NCBI RefSeq assembly: GCF_022201045.2
Contig: NC_068560.1
Coordinates: 32,761,001 to 32,825,000 of the forward strand
Direction: 5' to 3'
DNA length: 64,000 nucleotides
Source: Citrus sinensis
Lineage: Eukaryota > Streptophyta > Magnoliopsida > Sapindales > Rutaceae
Shown here: positions 25,197 through 37,207 of the stretch, one piece after another
Numbering within the stretch: position 1 is the first letter of the stretch
Layout: the number at the start of each line of letters is the position of its first letter
Notes under the pieces: generated by a model
What the model was told of the DNA's origin: nothing
The model's database searches: none
Seen by the model: the letters and a program-made list of their open reading frames with translations, nothing else
Made by a program: the position numbers and the translations under genes

Positions 25197-27153
25197 TCAA
25201 GTCTCAGTTCCTGTCTCAGTTAAAGAAGCATCGGCTGCAGCATTTTGGGCTTCCAATAGCTTCATTTGGCGTTCTGCATGTTCTCTTTCACAAGCACTGA
25301 CCCCCATAATGATGTCAAGCATAGTACCAGTTGTGCCAAAAAATACAAGGGGCGCTAAAGATTTGCGTTTTATCCCAACCGGAATTGCAAGCAAAGCTCC
25401 GGCTACTGAGAATACCCATGTCCCCAATGCACTGCAGACATTCAACATCCAAAGAACACTCGATTGTGAAACACAACATAAATTTGGATCAATAAAAAGG
25501 CCATAAACTTTAAAATAACTTGGATATCAATTCTACCATGGGTAAGAGAATTTTGCGAGATATGAATGAAAAATGAGACATGTTGACGCTCTATTGAAGT
25601 ATGCTGAGCAACATAAACTTGTGACCCTTTGGTATTTTATGTATATATACATGCTTCGTTACTAACTCTGACATACGAGCTCAAAATGAAAATCATGCTA
25701 GCTTTCAATGTTGCAATAGCAACTTCAATTTATATACAATTCTAGTATTTCATAGCAAAGATTTGAATTATTCTCATTTCTGTTTTACAGCTTGTGCCAG
25801 CTAGGGATATTATGGATCAATAACAATACAAGCCAAGCAATTGAAAAGAGAAGTACATTTTCAGAGCACAAAAATCACCATAATCACTAGCACGCATTGA
25901 ATCATCAAAATGAAGAAACATTTCAGTAACGGTAAACATCACTGAGGTTAAGTGATCAAGATATGTGTGGAGCACTGCATCAACATTCTCCAAATAATGC
26001 TGAGTCAAAAACATCCAACCCTCATATTAGTTGACTTGTCTGGATACTACCACACATAGCTTAGAATATTACATATCATTCGCTATCCATGTTATTGCAA
26101 AAGATACCAATATAATGGTCGTATCTTAGATATCTGAGTTATTTACTTAGTATCAGAATCCAAAATGCATAATCGGCAATGGATGTGCTGGCCCACTCCC
26201 ATGTAGTATGATATTGTCTGCTTTGAGCTAAGCCTTAGCCTGGTTTACTTTTGGATCCCTTAAAGGCAGTAAACTGTTCGAGCACGGGCTCTACAGATAA
26301 AGCCAACAACCTTGTCTCACCCAGTGATGTGGATTCAAGCACCCTCATCCTTGGGTGCTAGTTACTATGAAAGCGTGCAAAGTATTCATAGTTTACCTAT
26401 TATCAATATGAAAAACAAATTGTGTGCACTTTTAAAAGTTCCAAGAGAAAACTCATCATTTGAGACCTCTGGAATGTAGAGAATTATCAAGAAATTGAAT
26501 AAATAACACTAACTACTTATTGACAACACAAAAGGCAACCAACACAGCATCAGGAAAATAGAGTTGTTGGTATGCCAACCAAATTATAATATCATACAAT
26601 GGAAAAAAAAAGCACTCGCTGCGTCGTTGAGGACTGTCTTGTGTCAGTCGAATATCACACAAGTTAGATAAATCAAGAATTCAAAAAAACAATGAAAAAT
26701 ATTATTGTCAGTTCCTTGTTTCAATAAAAACTAACTAATTACTTCTAACAACTCAACTCTAACAAAGAACACGGTGGCACTAAGAATTCATTAAAGAACA
26801 TTTGAATTGCCAATCAGTCCAAATGAACATATAAATAAGCAGGCTACTGTTACATACCCTTTGTCTGTATTTTTTTCCCCCAAGAATTTCACAAAACCAG
26901 AGGGTAGCATAAGACTCCAAGAATCACAAAGATGGAACTTACTGTAAATGCATACAGTTCAAGCAAAACTTTCAAATACACAAATACTATAATCCAATTA
27001 AGAAAATAGCTTCAGTCTTCACCAACATATAGAAGAACAATTGCAGATTCGACTCCATTGAAATAGAAAGACAGATTAAAAGGTTTCTTGAAATATCACT
27101 GACTTGGAAACTGAGCAATCTTCAAGTTGCTTCACTGTCTCCTGACTAGCCAT
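25197..27153 (-). CDS. Small plant protein with two predicted membrane helices
   Basis: Two coding exons, 27153-27104 and 25431-25197, join in phase (AA + T = Asn) and give 94 aa starting MASQETVKQLEDCSVSN. A 5' untranslated intron is likely between about 27,203 and 27,336, since the frame reaching upstream has no ATG and a good acceptor (TTTTGCAG) precedes exon 2. Residues about 17-32 and 39-58 are hydrophobic, separated by a short basic loop (GIKRKS). The second is followed by a charged helix (ACEREHAERQMKLLEAQN) and an acidic tail. The topology suggests a small organelle or endomembrane protein. I do not recognise the family and assign no function. Intron 1 of the coding region is 1.67 kb. 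Confidence 0.7.
26180..26400 (-). mobile_element. Possible LTR fragment inside an intron
   Basis: Read on the minus strand, the stretch contains CAAAGCAGACAATATCATAC followed by a CCCAC-rich block, a motif pair often seen near plant LTR ends. No coding part, second LTR or clear primer-binding site was found. It is tentative. Confidence 0.3.
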
Positions 27154-28019
27154 TGTCCTCACTCTTTTAACTGCTTGTGCTTGACTAGCCCAGTTATCTG
27201 CAAAAATGACAAAACTTTCAAAGTTCAAAAAAAAAAGTACACAAAAACAAAATTTAAAACAACGACGACATAAAAGATCATTTAATTTCTCAAAATTCTG
27301 GATACCCATATGATTAACTAAGATTCGAAACTCACCTGATCGAAGATTGAGCCTAGAGGAATAACACAGCGCCACTGTGTCTGTGTATGTAAGAAAACAT
27401 TGAATTTAGTGGAGTCGCTCTTCTCTTAAACGTGAATTCAAAAGGGGTATTTTATCTTATTTTTTATAAATTCACAGTTAAACATAGAGTTTTGAAGTTT
27501 TTATCATATAGGTTCTCATGAAAGTATTATGCATTGTCAAATTTTGTTAAGAATTCACTCCTGAGGTAGAATGGTAGATATATTTGGACGGGTCCATCGT
27601 ATTATTTTGTTGTTTGTGTCATATAACTCTATTATTTTTAAAGTTAAATTTACTTGGTGCGAGATTTATTATTTTATAAATATCAAATATAATCTAATAA
27701 TTCTACTGTATTTATGTAATAATTTAATAAAATTATCTACCATATTTTGTAATAAATTATAAAAATATTCTGACACATTAAAAAAATTTGAAAAGATAAA
27801 CAAATAAACAATACTTATAGACACAAAAACTCACGTTCTTATGACACATATCACTATTTTTATCAACAGAAATTACCAAATCTAATTACAGGGACTCAAA
27901 CGAACAATAATATAAATAATATCCCTGTTTGTGGTTTTCTTAAATATCAGAGAGTATCGAGATATTGTAATTTGGTAATTGGCATCGTTTACACCGTACC
28001 GGGCTCCGGTGCGTATAAA
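27154..28019. promoter_or_regulatory. Shared divergent promoter region
   Basis: The small membrane protein gene (minus) and the coiled-coil protein gene (plus) start head to head, with about 870 bp between ATGs. The left third holds the leader exon and intron of the minus gene. The middle is very AT-rich. No clear TATA box was assigned to either gene. Confidence 0.45.
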
Positions 28020-30183
28020 ATGGAAAATAAAACGAAGCTGGAGAGCGAGATAAAGATGAGAGGAATAGGAGGGCCACTCCTGACAATCGGAGATCTGTTA
28101 AGCGATGTGGGAGGAGAAACTGTTACAGCTTCTGACAGTTCCCATTCTTCTTCACCATCTTCGTTAGTTCAAGATTCCAATAGTACCCCTCATTCATTGG
28201 ACCTCACCAAGCTTTTTCAGGTTCTCTTCTTCATCTATATTTTCATGTTCGTTTTTTTTTTAAGTTTATTTTTTTCCCCACCTTGTCTGACCTTGATTTG
28301 TTCGTTTTTTAATTAATGGGTAATTGTCAAAATGAAAAAAAGAAGAAGTTCTTATTGCTAGCTCAATGCCATCGAATTATGAGTAGCTCATATTTGTTGT
28401 TAGATTAGTCGTTCAAGTAATTTACTGAATCTTAGCCGAATTTACCCTGAAATTTACGAAGCGATGAAGCCAAAAACACTGTGTTGAACTTTGTGTCTGT
28501 TTAACATTAAGTAATAGAGCCTAGTGCTGTAATTTGTCCTTTTTAAATGACTTAGTTTAATCTGTTCTTGATTTGTTCTATTGAGAAGATAATTTTATTC
28601 ATTGAGATGGCATCTTATGGCTTGCAAGTTAAATGCACATTAGTGTGGTGTCACTTGATCCCCTTCCTATGGTTATACAGGGGGATTGGCAAATTAAAAG
28701 AAATAAACAGGAGGCTCACCAACAGATTATGGTTATTGCATGGCAGGATAACTTGTATATGGTTCTACATAATATGGTTAACTTATCTAATTACTTCTCA
28801 AGATTGTAAGCACGTTCATTTCAATCATTTTGCTTCAGGAAAACTACGATCAATTAAACAAGGCATTTTCTGGTTCAGACCACTCATGGACAGCTCTAAC
28901 ACTGAAGGTAATGGATCATCTTTATTGAAGAATGTTTGTTATATGAAGAATTAGCTTTTCTTTAATGATCATATTTTATGGGATATTGTGTTCTACAGCT
29001 AATTGGACATGTATTGAAGTATGTATAGCACGTATTTAATTCAGTTATGCTGTAGGAACCATCATCATCTTATGTTATTCTTGATGTGGCACTGCTTCTT
29101 TTGTATCCGCATCCAAGGGACTGATGTTGATTCTTCTATCTCAAAAAACATGTTGTTTTAGTTTGACAGTAACCTTTTCTTCTATGTCCTCTTTTTTCTG
29201 TATCATTTTTTCATCTTGGGCGTGGCAAAATGGGAGAAGGCATAGATGAGTGGCAATTTGGGTTGGTGTGTTGTGGTTGTATCGTGCCAAGTTGAGCCTA
29301 TATAGATCTGAATTGTTGGTTAATCATGTCAGGAATCCTGAACGCTATCCTGACACACATATAGGATGTGCTATAATTTTTTCACCATTTAACATAGTTT
29401 AAGATTTTTTTCTATAATTTTGCCCATTTAACATGTTTATTTTAATATGTTTTCCAAAATATTTGCAGTAATAACTACACAAATTTAATCAATTTTGGTC
29501 TCAATATGACTAAACACTTTAAAATATGATAGTTACAACATAATTCTATTGTCTATTGTAAAAAGTACGAGTCAACATGATATGATTAATTGTATAGTTA
29601 ATTGTGTCATAAACAGGTTTGTGTGTAGGGAACTCTAAACCTGAACTTGACATGTTTAATAAATTGGTTATGAAAATCTAAATCCACTAATTTTGTACTG
29701 TGCTTGTATCAGTTTGATGGGTCTTGTTGCAAATTTCCACCGTTAGGCATAATGGTGGTTTGTGAACTTTATCTTTTATGACTTAAACAGGCAGGCTGTT
29801 CTTGACGACCCTCAATTTCCCCTTTATGTAATTCTTGCATACAACTTTTGCTCTAGATTTTAGGTTATTGCACTATTCTATACTCAGTTTGTTTCCTAAA
29901 AGGGCAGTTACTCGAGGAAAATAGTTATTTTCAGTTATCTGACTGTTTCCCTTTTTTTACTCATTTGTTTTTTCCCGGTTACCAGTTATGCACTGCTCTG
30001 GAAACTGCAAACAAATTGGTCCAATCCACAAATACAAATGTTACATTGTTGTCAGAGAAGGTTTTAGAGCTTGAAAGAGTTGTCAAGAGGGAAGACTCTG
30101 CCACAGCCGCAGCCAAAGCTATAAATGTCTCTCTGAACCGGAAGCAAGGACAATCTATTGGTAGTGATCAACATATGACATAG
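28020..30183 (+). CDS. Small plant protein with C-terminal coiled coil
   Basis: Four exons: 28020-28220, 28681-28776, 28839-28907 and 29986-30183. All have GT-AG borders and every junction is phase 0, giving 187 aa. The N-terminus starts MENKTKLESEIKMRGIGGPL; a second ATG (MRGIGG) 12 codons later is an alternative start. A Ser-rich stretch (about 38-60) follows. Exon 2 encodes a basic helix (WQIKRNKQEAHQQ). The last exon forms a heptad-like helix (LETANKLVQ, LLSEKVLELERVVKRE) and ends in a Gln/Ser-rich tail. No catalytic motif was seen and I do not recognise the family. A coiled-coil adaptor role is only inferred from sequence. The consistent phase-0 exon set supports a real gene. Confidence 0.7.
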
Positions 30184-30695
30184 TCCAAGTCTTTCAGGAT
30201 TAAGGTTTTTGTAGCCATTTATAGGATATTCACATTGTTTGTGAGGAATATATTCAGTCTGACCCAGTTTGCTGTTAATATTGTCTTCAAATTGATTCTG
30301 TAAAAATAGTGTGATAGATAACAAATTGTGGAGCTTTTCATGGTTTTGGTCCTTTTTCCTGGGAATGTTGGTTAATTTGGAAATGTGCTGGTCAACTTGA
30401 TGGATTATTGAATGTTAAAAGCCAATTTCAGTACGCCAGGCATGTGTTCGGAGCAGTTTCTCTAACGTTAAGTTTTTCGATTCTGGCATTTGCAGCAGTG
30501 ATTTAAGTTGCACAGATAATGCTCGAGTGATAACAATGAATTTGAACTTAGTGGATCTCTAATCTTTATTAAACCACTTAATAGCATTTCAGGTATGCCG
30601 GTGTCCTCCGCCAGATTTATTTGTAAATACATGAAATGCATGCTTTCGTTATCATTGCAATAGATTAAGCTTATTCAGCAAGTGGTTTCAACTCC
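30184..30695. other. 3' flanks of two convergent genes
   Basis: It holds the 3' untranslated region of the coiled-coil gene and the 3' flank of the inverted PKS pseudogene. No gene was seen. Confidence 0.45.
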
Positions 30696-31690
30696 TCAGT
30701 TAGAAACCATAGGGATGCTACGCAACACAATTGCTTCAACAGTGAGGCCTGCCTCGAATCCAAGCAGGACTCCCCATTCAAGTTCTTCTCCTGTGGTTGC
30801 CTTTCCTTCTTCCACCGATCTCTTCCTCATCTCATCCAGAACAAATAATACAGTGGCGCTCGCCATGTTTCCATACTCGCTTAGAACGTGTCGAGTTTCT
30901 CTGAGTTTCGTTTTCTCTAGTCCAAGTTTCCCTTCAATCTGGTCAAGAACTGCTGGTCCAATGGGATGCATCATCCAGAACAAAGAGTTCCAATCATGAT
31001 CATTCAAGCTAACTTGATCAAAAGATTCGGCCAAGAACTTGTCAATGTTATCAGCAATCAATGGGGACTAGTTCTTTGACAAATGAACAGTCGGACCGAC
31101 CTCTCGAAAATGCCCCTTGATTGCATCTTCCGAATCTGGAAGAATTGTCTGTGCAGTTGGCACAATGTGGAACAATGGTCGCTCTGTGTTTATATCAGGA
31201 CAGGCACCAACGATCAGAGCTGCTGTACCGTCACCAACAATTGCCCGGTTTACAAGACATGACAAGTTTTCATCAGAAGGTGCTCGGAAAGTACCAACAG
31301 TAATCTCAGAGCAGACAACTAGAACGCGTGCACCAGCATTGCTTTCAGCAGTCCTTGGCGAGGCGTAGAACCGTTGCGCCAGCAGAACAGCCTTGCGCAT
31401 ACAACATCACTCTTTTAACAGATGGTTTAAGGCCAAGAAGTTTTGTAAGTTGATAATCTGCACCAGGCATATCTACACCTGAAACTGAACAGGAAATGAG
31501 ATGAGTGATCTTTGATATGGGTTGTCCCCATTCTTTGATGGCCTTTGATACTGCTTCTTTGCCGAGTTTTGGTACCTTAGGAACTAGAATATCTTGACGA
31601 GCGTCAAAGATGGGGCATCATACGTGCATAAGCTTGGATTCTCCTTGAGAACTTCTTCAGTTAGGTACGTGTAGCGTTTCTTTACAGTTA
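30696..31690 (-). pseudogene. Type III polyketide synthase (chalcone-synthase-like) pseudogene
   Basis: Minus-strand homology covers CHS exon 2 from [19 protein letters not shown] to the end ([11 protein letters not shown]). Exon 1 is not found upstream. Breaks seen: a 1-base loss in the PSL(D)ARQD motif, a shift near AKD/TAES just after the active-site Cys block, and an in-frame TAG after VHLSKN. Several family residues survive: the Cys of the AQGCSAG block, the His of FWMMHPIGP, and SEYGNM. The normal HPGGP is HPIGP, and the terminal GFGPG loop is GFEAG. The 265-equivalent residue is Val (TVHL) instead of the CHS Phe, as in the intact gene at 40.4 kb. The two are probably products of an old local duplication, now in opposite orientation 9 kb apart. 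Confidence 0.92.
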
Positions 31691-32270
31691 GCAAAAAAAA
31701 CACAAGATAACAGTGGCAAAATGATGTTTATTTGCCTGCGTGATCTATATAAAGCTGCTTATATATGATTCTACAACGAGTCATCAATAGATTGTTTAAG
31801 TGATGCATAGATGAACAACTAAATGTGCGTACACATGCGCTTGAATTTCTCCTTCAACTCTGTCATGTGATTGCTGCTAGTGATTCGGAAGTAAAAATCA
31901 GGATAATCAGTTTGGTACACACAGTTTGCTGGATTTGCTGTGCCTATGGCTTAGTATTGAAGCCAAACCTTGAGGTCGTTGGGTCTCTTGAAATTTCCCC
32001 AGCAATGCCATCGATTCCTAGCTACTTAGATTATTTCCACGTGAAATAATCTGCAACTTCTTTTTCCATTTTTTGAATTACTGATATGTATTTTACAATG
32101 AGACGTCTATATTAATTTTTATCGCCTAAGTAAAATTTATTGTGATATAGACTCAAGCAAATAATGATATGGTTAACTTGAGAATTTGAGGGGCGGCTTT
32201 GGCGGTTGTGTCCATTATAAACTTGATCCGACAGAACCTTTCAAATTCAACCACCAAACTGACGAACAGA
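31691..32270. other. Spacer between PKS pseudogene and tandem array
   Basis: An open frame of 74 codons at 31,825-32,049 ends VGSLEISPAMPSIPSYLDYF followed by HVK and stop. It has no domain I recognise and could be a captured exon end. The minus-strand DNA upstream of the pseudogene shows no recognisable CHS exon 1. Confidence 0.35.
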
Positions 32271-32593
32271 CAATAATTGTTGCGCGGGCTGAAACACGTT
32301 GTCATTTATTTTATCAACTCTAGCCTATCAATGTTGACCATTTTAACGTTGTCACAGTTTTGGTACGTGGAGCTTCTTGATCAAGAGCATATGCACGTTA
32401 TGGGGAAAGCTAAAAATGGAGGCATCTTATCAATAATGTCTAGTAATGGGACTTGCTTTTTCTGACAAACTCAATAGTTGTATCATACATGTCCCTGCGT
32501 CAATTTAGTATTAAATGAAGTTGATGACTCTATCCAAAATATAATAAAGTGACTTGCTTTTCATCCTATCTTTTGTTAAGTTATATTCAATAA

Positions 32594-33544
32594 GGGATAT
32601 TATCATTTTCCTACCAAAAATATTCTGATACATCATGTCAGTACCATAGTTTGGTAAAATCATCAAATTTTCACTAAACGTTTAAACTGTTAGTATTTTC
32701 CCACCATTCCGTTAAAATTCAGTTAATATGTAACGAAAAATTCATAAAAGATTAATTTTACTCCTGGAGCGTAAAAAACCATGTAATTAACCTTGAGCTT
32801 ATAAAATTGAGCTTTTGCTTTATCTCAGCAACACATAACCTTGAGCTTATGTGATTTAAGAATAAAATATTAATCAAACTACAAAATTATGTCATTTAAG
32901 AAATTATATTTAAGTATTTACTTAATTAAAGTTTTAGTTAACCAACAAGTGACTTAGATTTAAGACTCTAGTTGATCCCTCATTTGAGAATGTTAATTCA
33001 CTTACTTAGCATTATGTGATATTTTCTTTAAAGATTTTGAATTGTTTGATGGTTGTGAGAGTAAAATTTAAAATAATAAAAACTAATATAATTATCATGT
33101 TAATGTAATAGTATGAGTTTTAAAAAATTTTAAAAATAAATATTTTTTTCCGTGTGAAAAGGCTCGAAAAAAGGTTTATTCAACTAAATATTATTTGGTC
33201 CCTATCATTTTAAATCCTATGGTATTTCGCTCCAAAATTTTCAATTCTTAATTTGCCCTAGCCAGAGGACCCAATCCATTTTTTTTTAATTTTCTCCTAA
33301 AGATTATTTGGATGTGAATAAAAAACCTCATCCACTAAATTCGTGTGATAATTATATGGTCTTTTACGCTCCAGGGGTAAAATTGACCTTTTATGAATTT
33401 TCCGTTACATATTAACTGAGTTTTAACGGAATGGTGGGAAAATATTAACAGTTTAAACATTTGGTGGTAAATTGATGGTTTTACAAAACCGTGGTACTGA
33501 CATGGTGTGTCAGAATACCTTTGGCGGAAAAATGATAATATTTC
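32594..33544. mobile_element. 951-bp MITE inserted in array unit 1, same family as the 10.9-kb copy
   Basis: Ends are GGGATATTATCATTTTCC and GGAAAAATGATAATATTTC, inverted. The arms run about 190 bp and pair throughout, for example GGAGCGTAAAA against TTTTACGCTCC. A 10-bp direct repeat TATTCAATAA flanks it at 32,584-32,593 and 33,545-33,554. The intact array units carry TATTCAATAG at this point, so the insertion site is exact. The interior has no recognisable protein. Confidence 0.92.
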
Positions 33545-33573
33545 TATTCAATAATGGACACATATATATATAA

Positions 33574-34242
33574 GGGAAAACATCCACCATCCACCTGTTT
33601 TTTCTAACTTTTTCAAAAATACACAATTCCTTCTTTTTTTGGGCTGGAATCTACCTAAAGTTACATTTTGTTTCACTTTTCCACTAACGGAAACTTAAAA
33701 AAATGACCATTTAACCCCTCAAAACGAAATTTACAATTTCATCTTAAAAATTACAAAAAATAATCAGATTAAATCTAATTATTTTTTCCATCGGTTAATA
33801 AAGAAATTAATTCCACAACCATCAGGTGCAAGTTTTTTTTTTTTAAATATGTCTGTAATTAGAATGCTAAATTATAACAGTAGTATTAAAAATAGCTCAA
33901 TCTCGCAAACCATCAACTGAATTTAAGATAAGTAGAGTTTTATTATTCATTGAGTGATAATCTCTAGTAGTTAAGATTTTTTTGTACTTCATTAACGTAC
34001 CAATAATGATATTCATTATTAAATCTGATTATTTTTTGTATTTTTTAGGGTGCAATTGTAATTTTCGTTTTGGGGGTAAAATTGACATTTTTTTAAGTTT
34101 TCGTTAGTTTTCTGAACAGATTCCAATCGGAAGTGGAAAAGTGAAACAAAATGTTACTTTAGGTGGATTTCAGCAAAAAAAAGAAGGAAATGTGTATTTT
34201 TAAAAAAATTGTAAAAAATAGGTGGACGGTGGATATTTTCCC
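33574..34242. mobile_element. 669-bp MITE, second insertion in array unit 1
   Basis: Ends GGGAAAACATCCACCATCCA and its inverse near TGGATATTTTCCC pair over about 170 bp with an AT-rich loop. TATATAA flanks both sides (33,567-33,573 and 34,243-34,249), inside the TATATATAAAATAAC stretch of the array unit. It is a different family from its neighbour. Only 29 bp separates the two elements. Confidence 0.88.
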
Positions 34243-35089
34243 TATATAAAATGACAAAGTAGGTTCAAGAGCACAGCCCCAGAACACCCCCACAAATTTT
34301 TTTAAAAAATTAATCATATCATTATTTGTTTGGGTTATTTCATAGTAGATTTAATTTAGGTTGTTCCAGGAGATAAGAACAAACAAGAATAATAAAGTTA
34401 TAAATCTCTATCCACATCTAATAATGTAGTCATGGGACTCAATATTGTTGCGCGAGCTGAAACACATTGTCATTTATTTTATCAACTCCAGCCTAACAAT
34501 GTTGACCATTCTAACACTGTCACAGTTTTGGTACGTGGAGCTTCTTGATGAAGAGCGCATGCACGTTCTGGGGAAAGCAAAAAATGGAGGCATATTATCA
34601 ATAATGTCTAATAATGGGACTTGCTTCTTCTGACAAACTCAATAGTTGTATCATATATGTCCCCAGGTCAATTTAGTATTAAATGAAGTTGATAACTCTA
34701 TCCAAAATGTAATAAAGTGACTTGCTTTCCATCCTATCTTTTGTTAAGTTATATTCAATAGTGGACACATATATATAAAATAACAAAGTAGGTTAAAGAT
34801 CACAGCCCCAGAACACCCCCACAATTTTTTTAAAAAATTAACCATATCATTATTTGTTTGGGTTATTTCATAGTCGATTTAATTTAGGTTGGTCCAGGAG
34901 ATAAGAACAAACAAGAATAATAAAGTTATAAATCTCTATCCACATCTAATATTGTAGTCATGGGACTCAATATTGTTGCGCGAGTTGAAACACATTGTCA
35001 TTTATTTTATCAACTCCAGCCTATCAATGTTGACCATTCTAACGCTGTCACAGTTTTGGTACGTGGAGCTTCTTGATGAAGAGCACATG

Positions 35090-37207
35090 CACGTGCTGGG
35101 GAAAGCCAAAAATGGAGGCATATTATCAATAATGTATAGTAATGGGACTTGCTTCTTCTGACAAACTCAATAGCTGTATCATATATGTCCCCACGTCAAT
35201 TTAGTATTAAATGAAGTTGATAACTCTATCCAAAATGTAATAAAGTGACTTGCTTTTCATCCTATCTTTTGTTAAGTTATATTCAATAGTGAACACATAT
35301 ATATAAAATAACAAAGTAGGTTAAAGGGCACAGCCCCAGAACACCCCCACAAATGTTTTTAAAAATTAACCATATCATTATTTGTTTGGGTTATTTCATA
35401 GTCGATTTAATTTAGGTTGGTCCAGGAGATAAGAACAAACAAGAATAATAAAGTTATAAATCTCTATCCACATCTAATATTGTAGTCATGAGACTCAATA
35501 TTGTTGCGCGAGTTGAAACACATTGTCATTTATTTTATCAACTCCAGCCTATCAATGTTGACCATTCTAACGCTGTCACAGTTTTGGTACGTGGAGCTTC
35601 TTGATGAAGAGCACATGCACGTGCTGGGGAAAGCCAAAAATGGAGGCATATTATCAATAATGTATAGTAATGGGACTTGCTTCTTCTGACAAACTCAATA
35701 GCTGTATCATATATGTCCCCACGTCAATTTAGTATTAAATGAAGTTGATAACTCTATCCAAAATGTAATAAAGTGACTTGCTTTTCATCCTATCTTTTGT
35801 TAAGTTATATTCAATAGTGAACACATATATATAAAATAACAAAGTAGGTTAAAGGGCACAGCCCCAGAACACCCCCACAAATGTTTTTAAAAATTAACCA
35901 TATCATTATTTGTTTGGGTTATTTCATAGTCGATTTAATTTAGGTTGGTCCAGGAGATAAGAACAAACAAGAATAATAAAGTTATAAATCTCTATCCACA
36001 TCTAATATTGTAGTCATGAGACTCAATATTGTTGCGCGAGTTGAAACACATTGTCATTTATTTTATCAACTCCAGCCTATCAATGTTGACCATTCTAACG
36101 CTGTCACAGTTTTGGTACGTGGAGCTTCTTGATGAAGAGCACATGCACGTGCTGGGGAAAGCCAAAAATGGAGGCATATTATCAATAATGTATAGTAATG
36201 GGACTTGCTTCTTCTGACAAACTCAATAGCTGTATCATATATGTCCCCACGTCAATTTAGTATTAAATGAAGTTGATAACTCTATCCAAAATGTAATAAA
36301 GTGACTTGCTTTTCATCCTATCTTTTGTTAAGTTATATTCAATAGTGAACACATATATATAAAATAACAAAGTAGGTTAAAGGGCACAGCCCCAGAACAC
36401 CCCCACAAATGTTTTTAAAAATTAACCATATCATTATTTGTTTGGGTTATTTCATAGTCGATTTAATTTAGGTTGGTCCAGGAGATAAGAACAAACAAGA
36501 ATAATAAAGTTATAAATCTCTATCCACATCTAATATTGTAGTCATGGGACTCAATATTGTTGCGCGAGTTGAAACACATTGTCATTTATTTTATCAACTC
36601 CAGCCTATCAATGTTGACCATTCTAACGCTGTCACAGTTTTGGTACGTGGAGCTTCTTGATGAAGAGCACATGCACGTGCTGGGAAAAGCAAAAAATGGA
36701 GGCATATTATCAATAATGTATAGTAATGGGACTTGCTTCTTCTGACAAACTCAATAGCTGTATCATATATGTCCCCACGTCAATTTAGTATTAAATGAAG
36801 TTGATAACTCTATCCAAAATGTAATAAAGTGACTTGCTTTTCATCCTATCTTTTGTTAAGTTATATTCAATAGTGAACACATATATATAAAATAACAAAG
36901 TAGGTTAAAGGGCACAGCCCCAGAACACCCCCACAAATGTTTTTAAAAATTAACCATATCATTATTTGTTTGGGTTATTTCATAGTCGATTTAATTTAGG
37001 TTGGTCCAGGAGATAAGAACAAACAAGAATAATAAAGTTATAAATCTCTATCCACATCTAATATTGTAGTCATGGGACTCAATATTGTTGCGCGAGTTGA
37101 AACACATTGTCATTTATTTTATCAACTCCAGCCTATCAATGTTGACCATTCTAACGCTGTCACAGTTTTGGTACGTGGAGCTTCTTGATGAAGAGCACAT
37201 GCACGTG
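35090..37207. promoter_or_regulatory. Five perfect G-boxes (CACGTG) in the tandem array
   Basis: CACGTG occurs at 35090, 35618, 36146, 36674 and 37202, exactly 528 bp apart, in the context ATGCACGTGCTGGG. In the older or outer units the same site reads CACGTT. G-boxes bind bZIP and bHLH factors and are classic CHS promoter elements. Whether these act on the PKS gene 3-5 kb downstream is unknown. Confidence 0.6.

Noticed and set aside
31825..32049. 74-codon frame ending SYLDYFHVK
   Set aside because: The tail looks coding-like but I could not place it in any family, and no second exon was found; kept only as a note.
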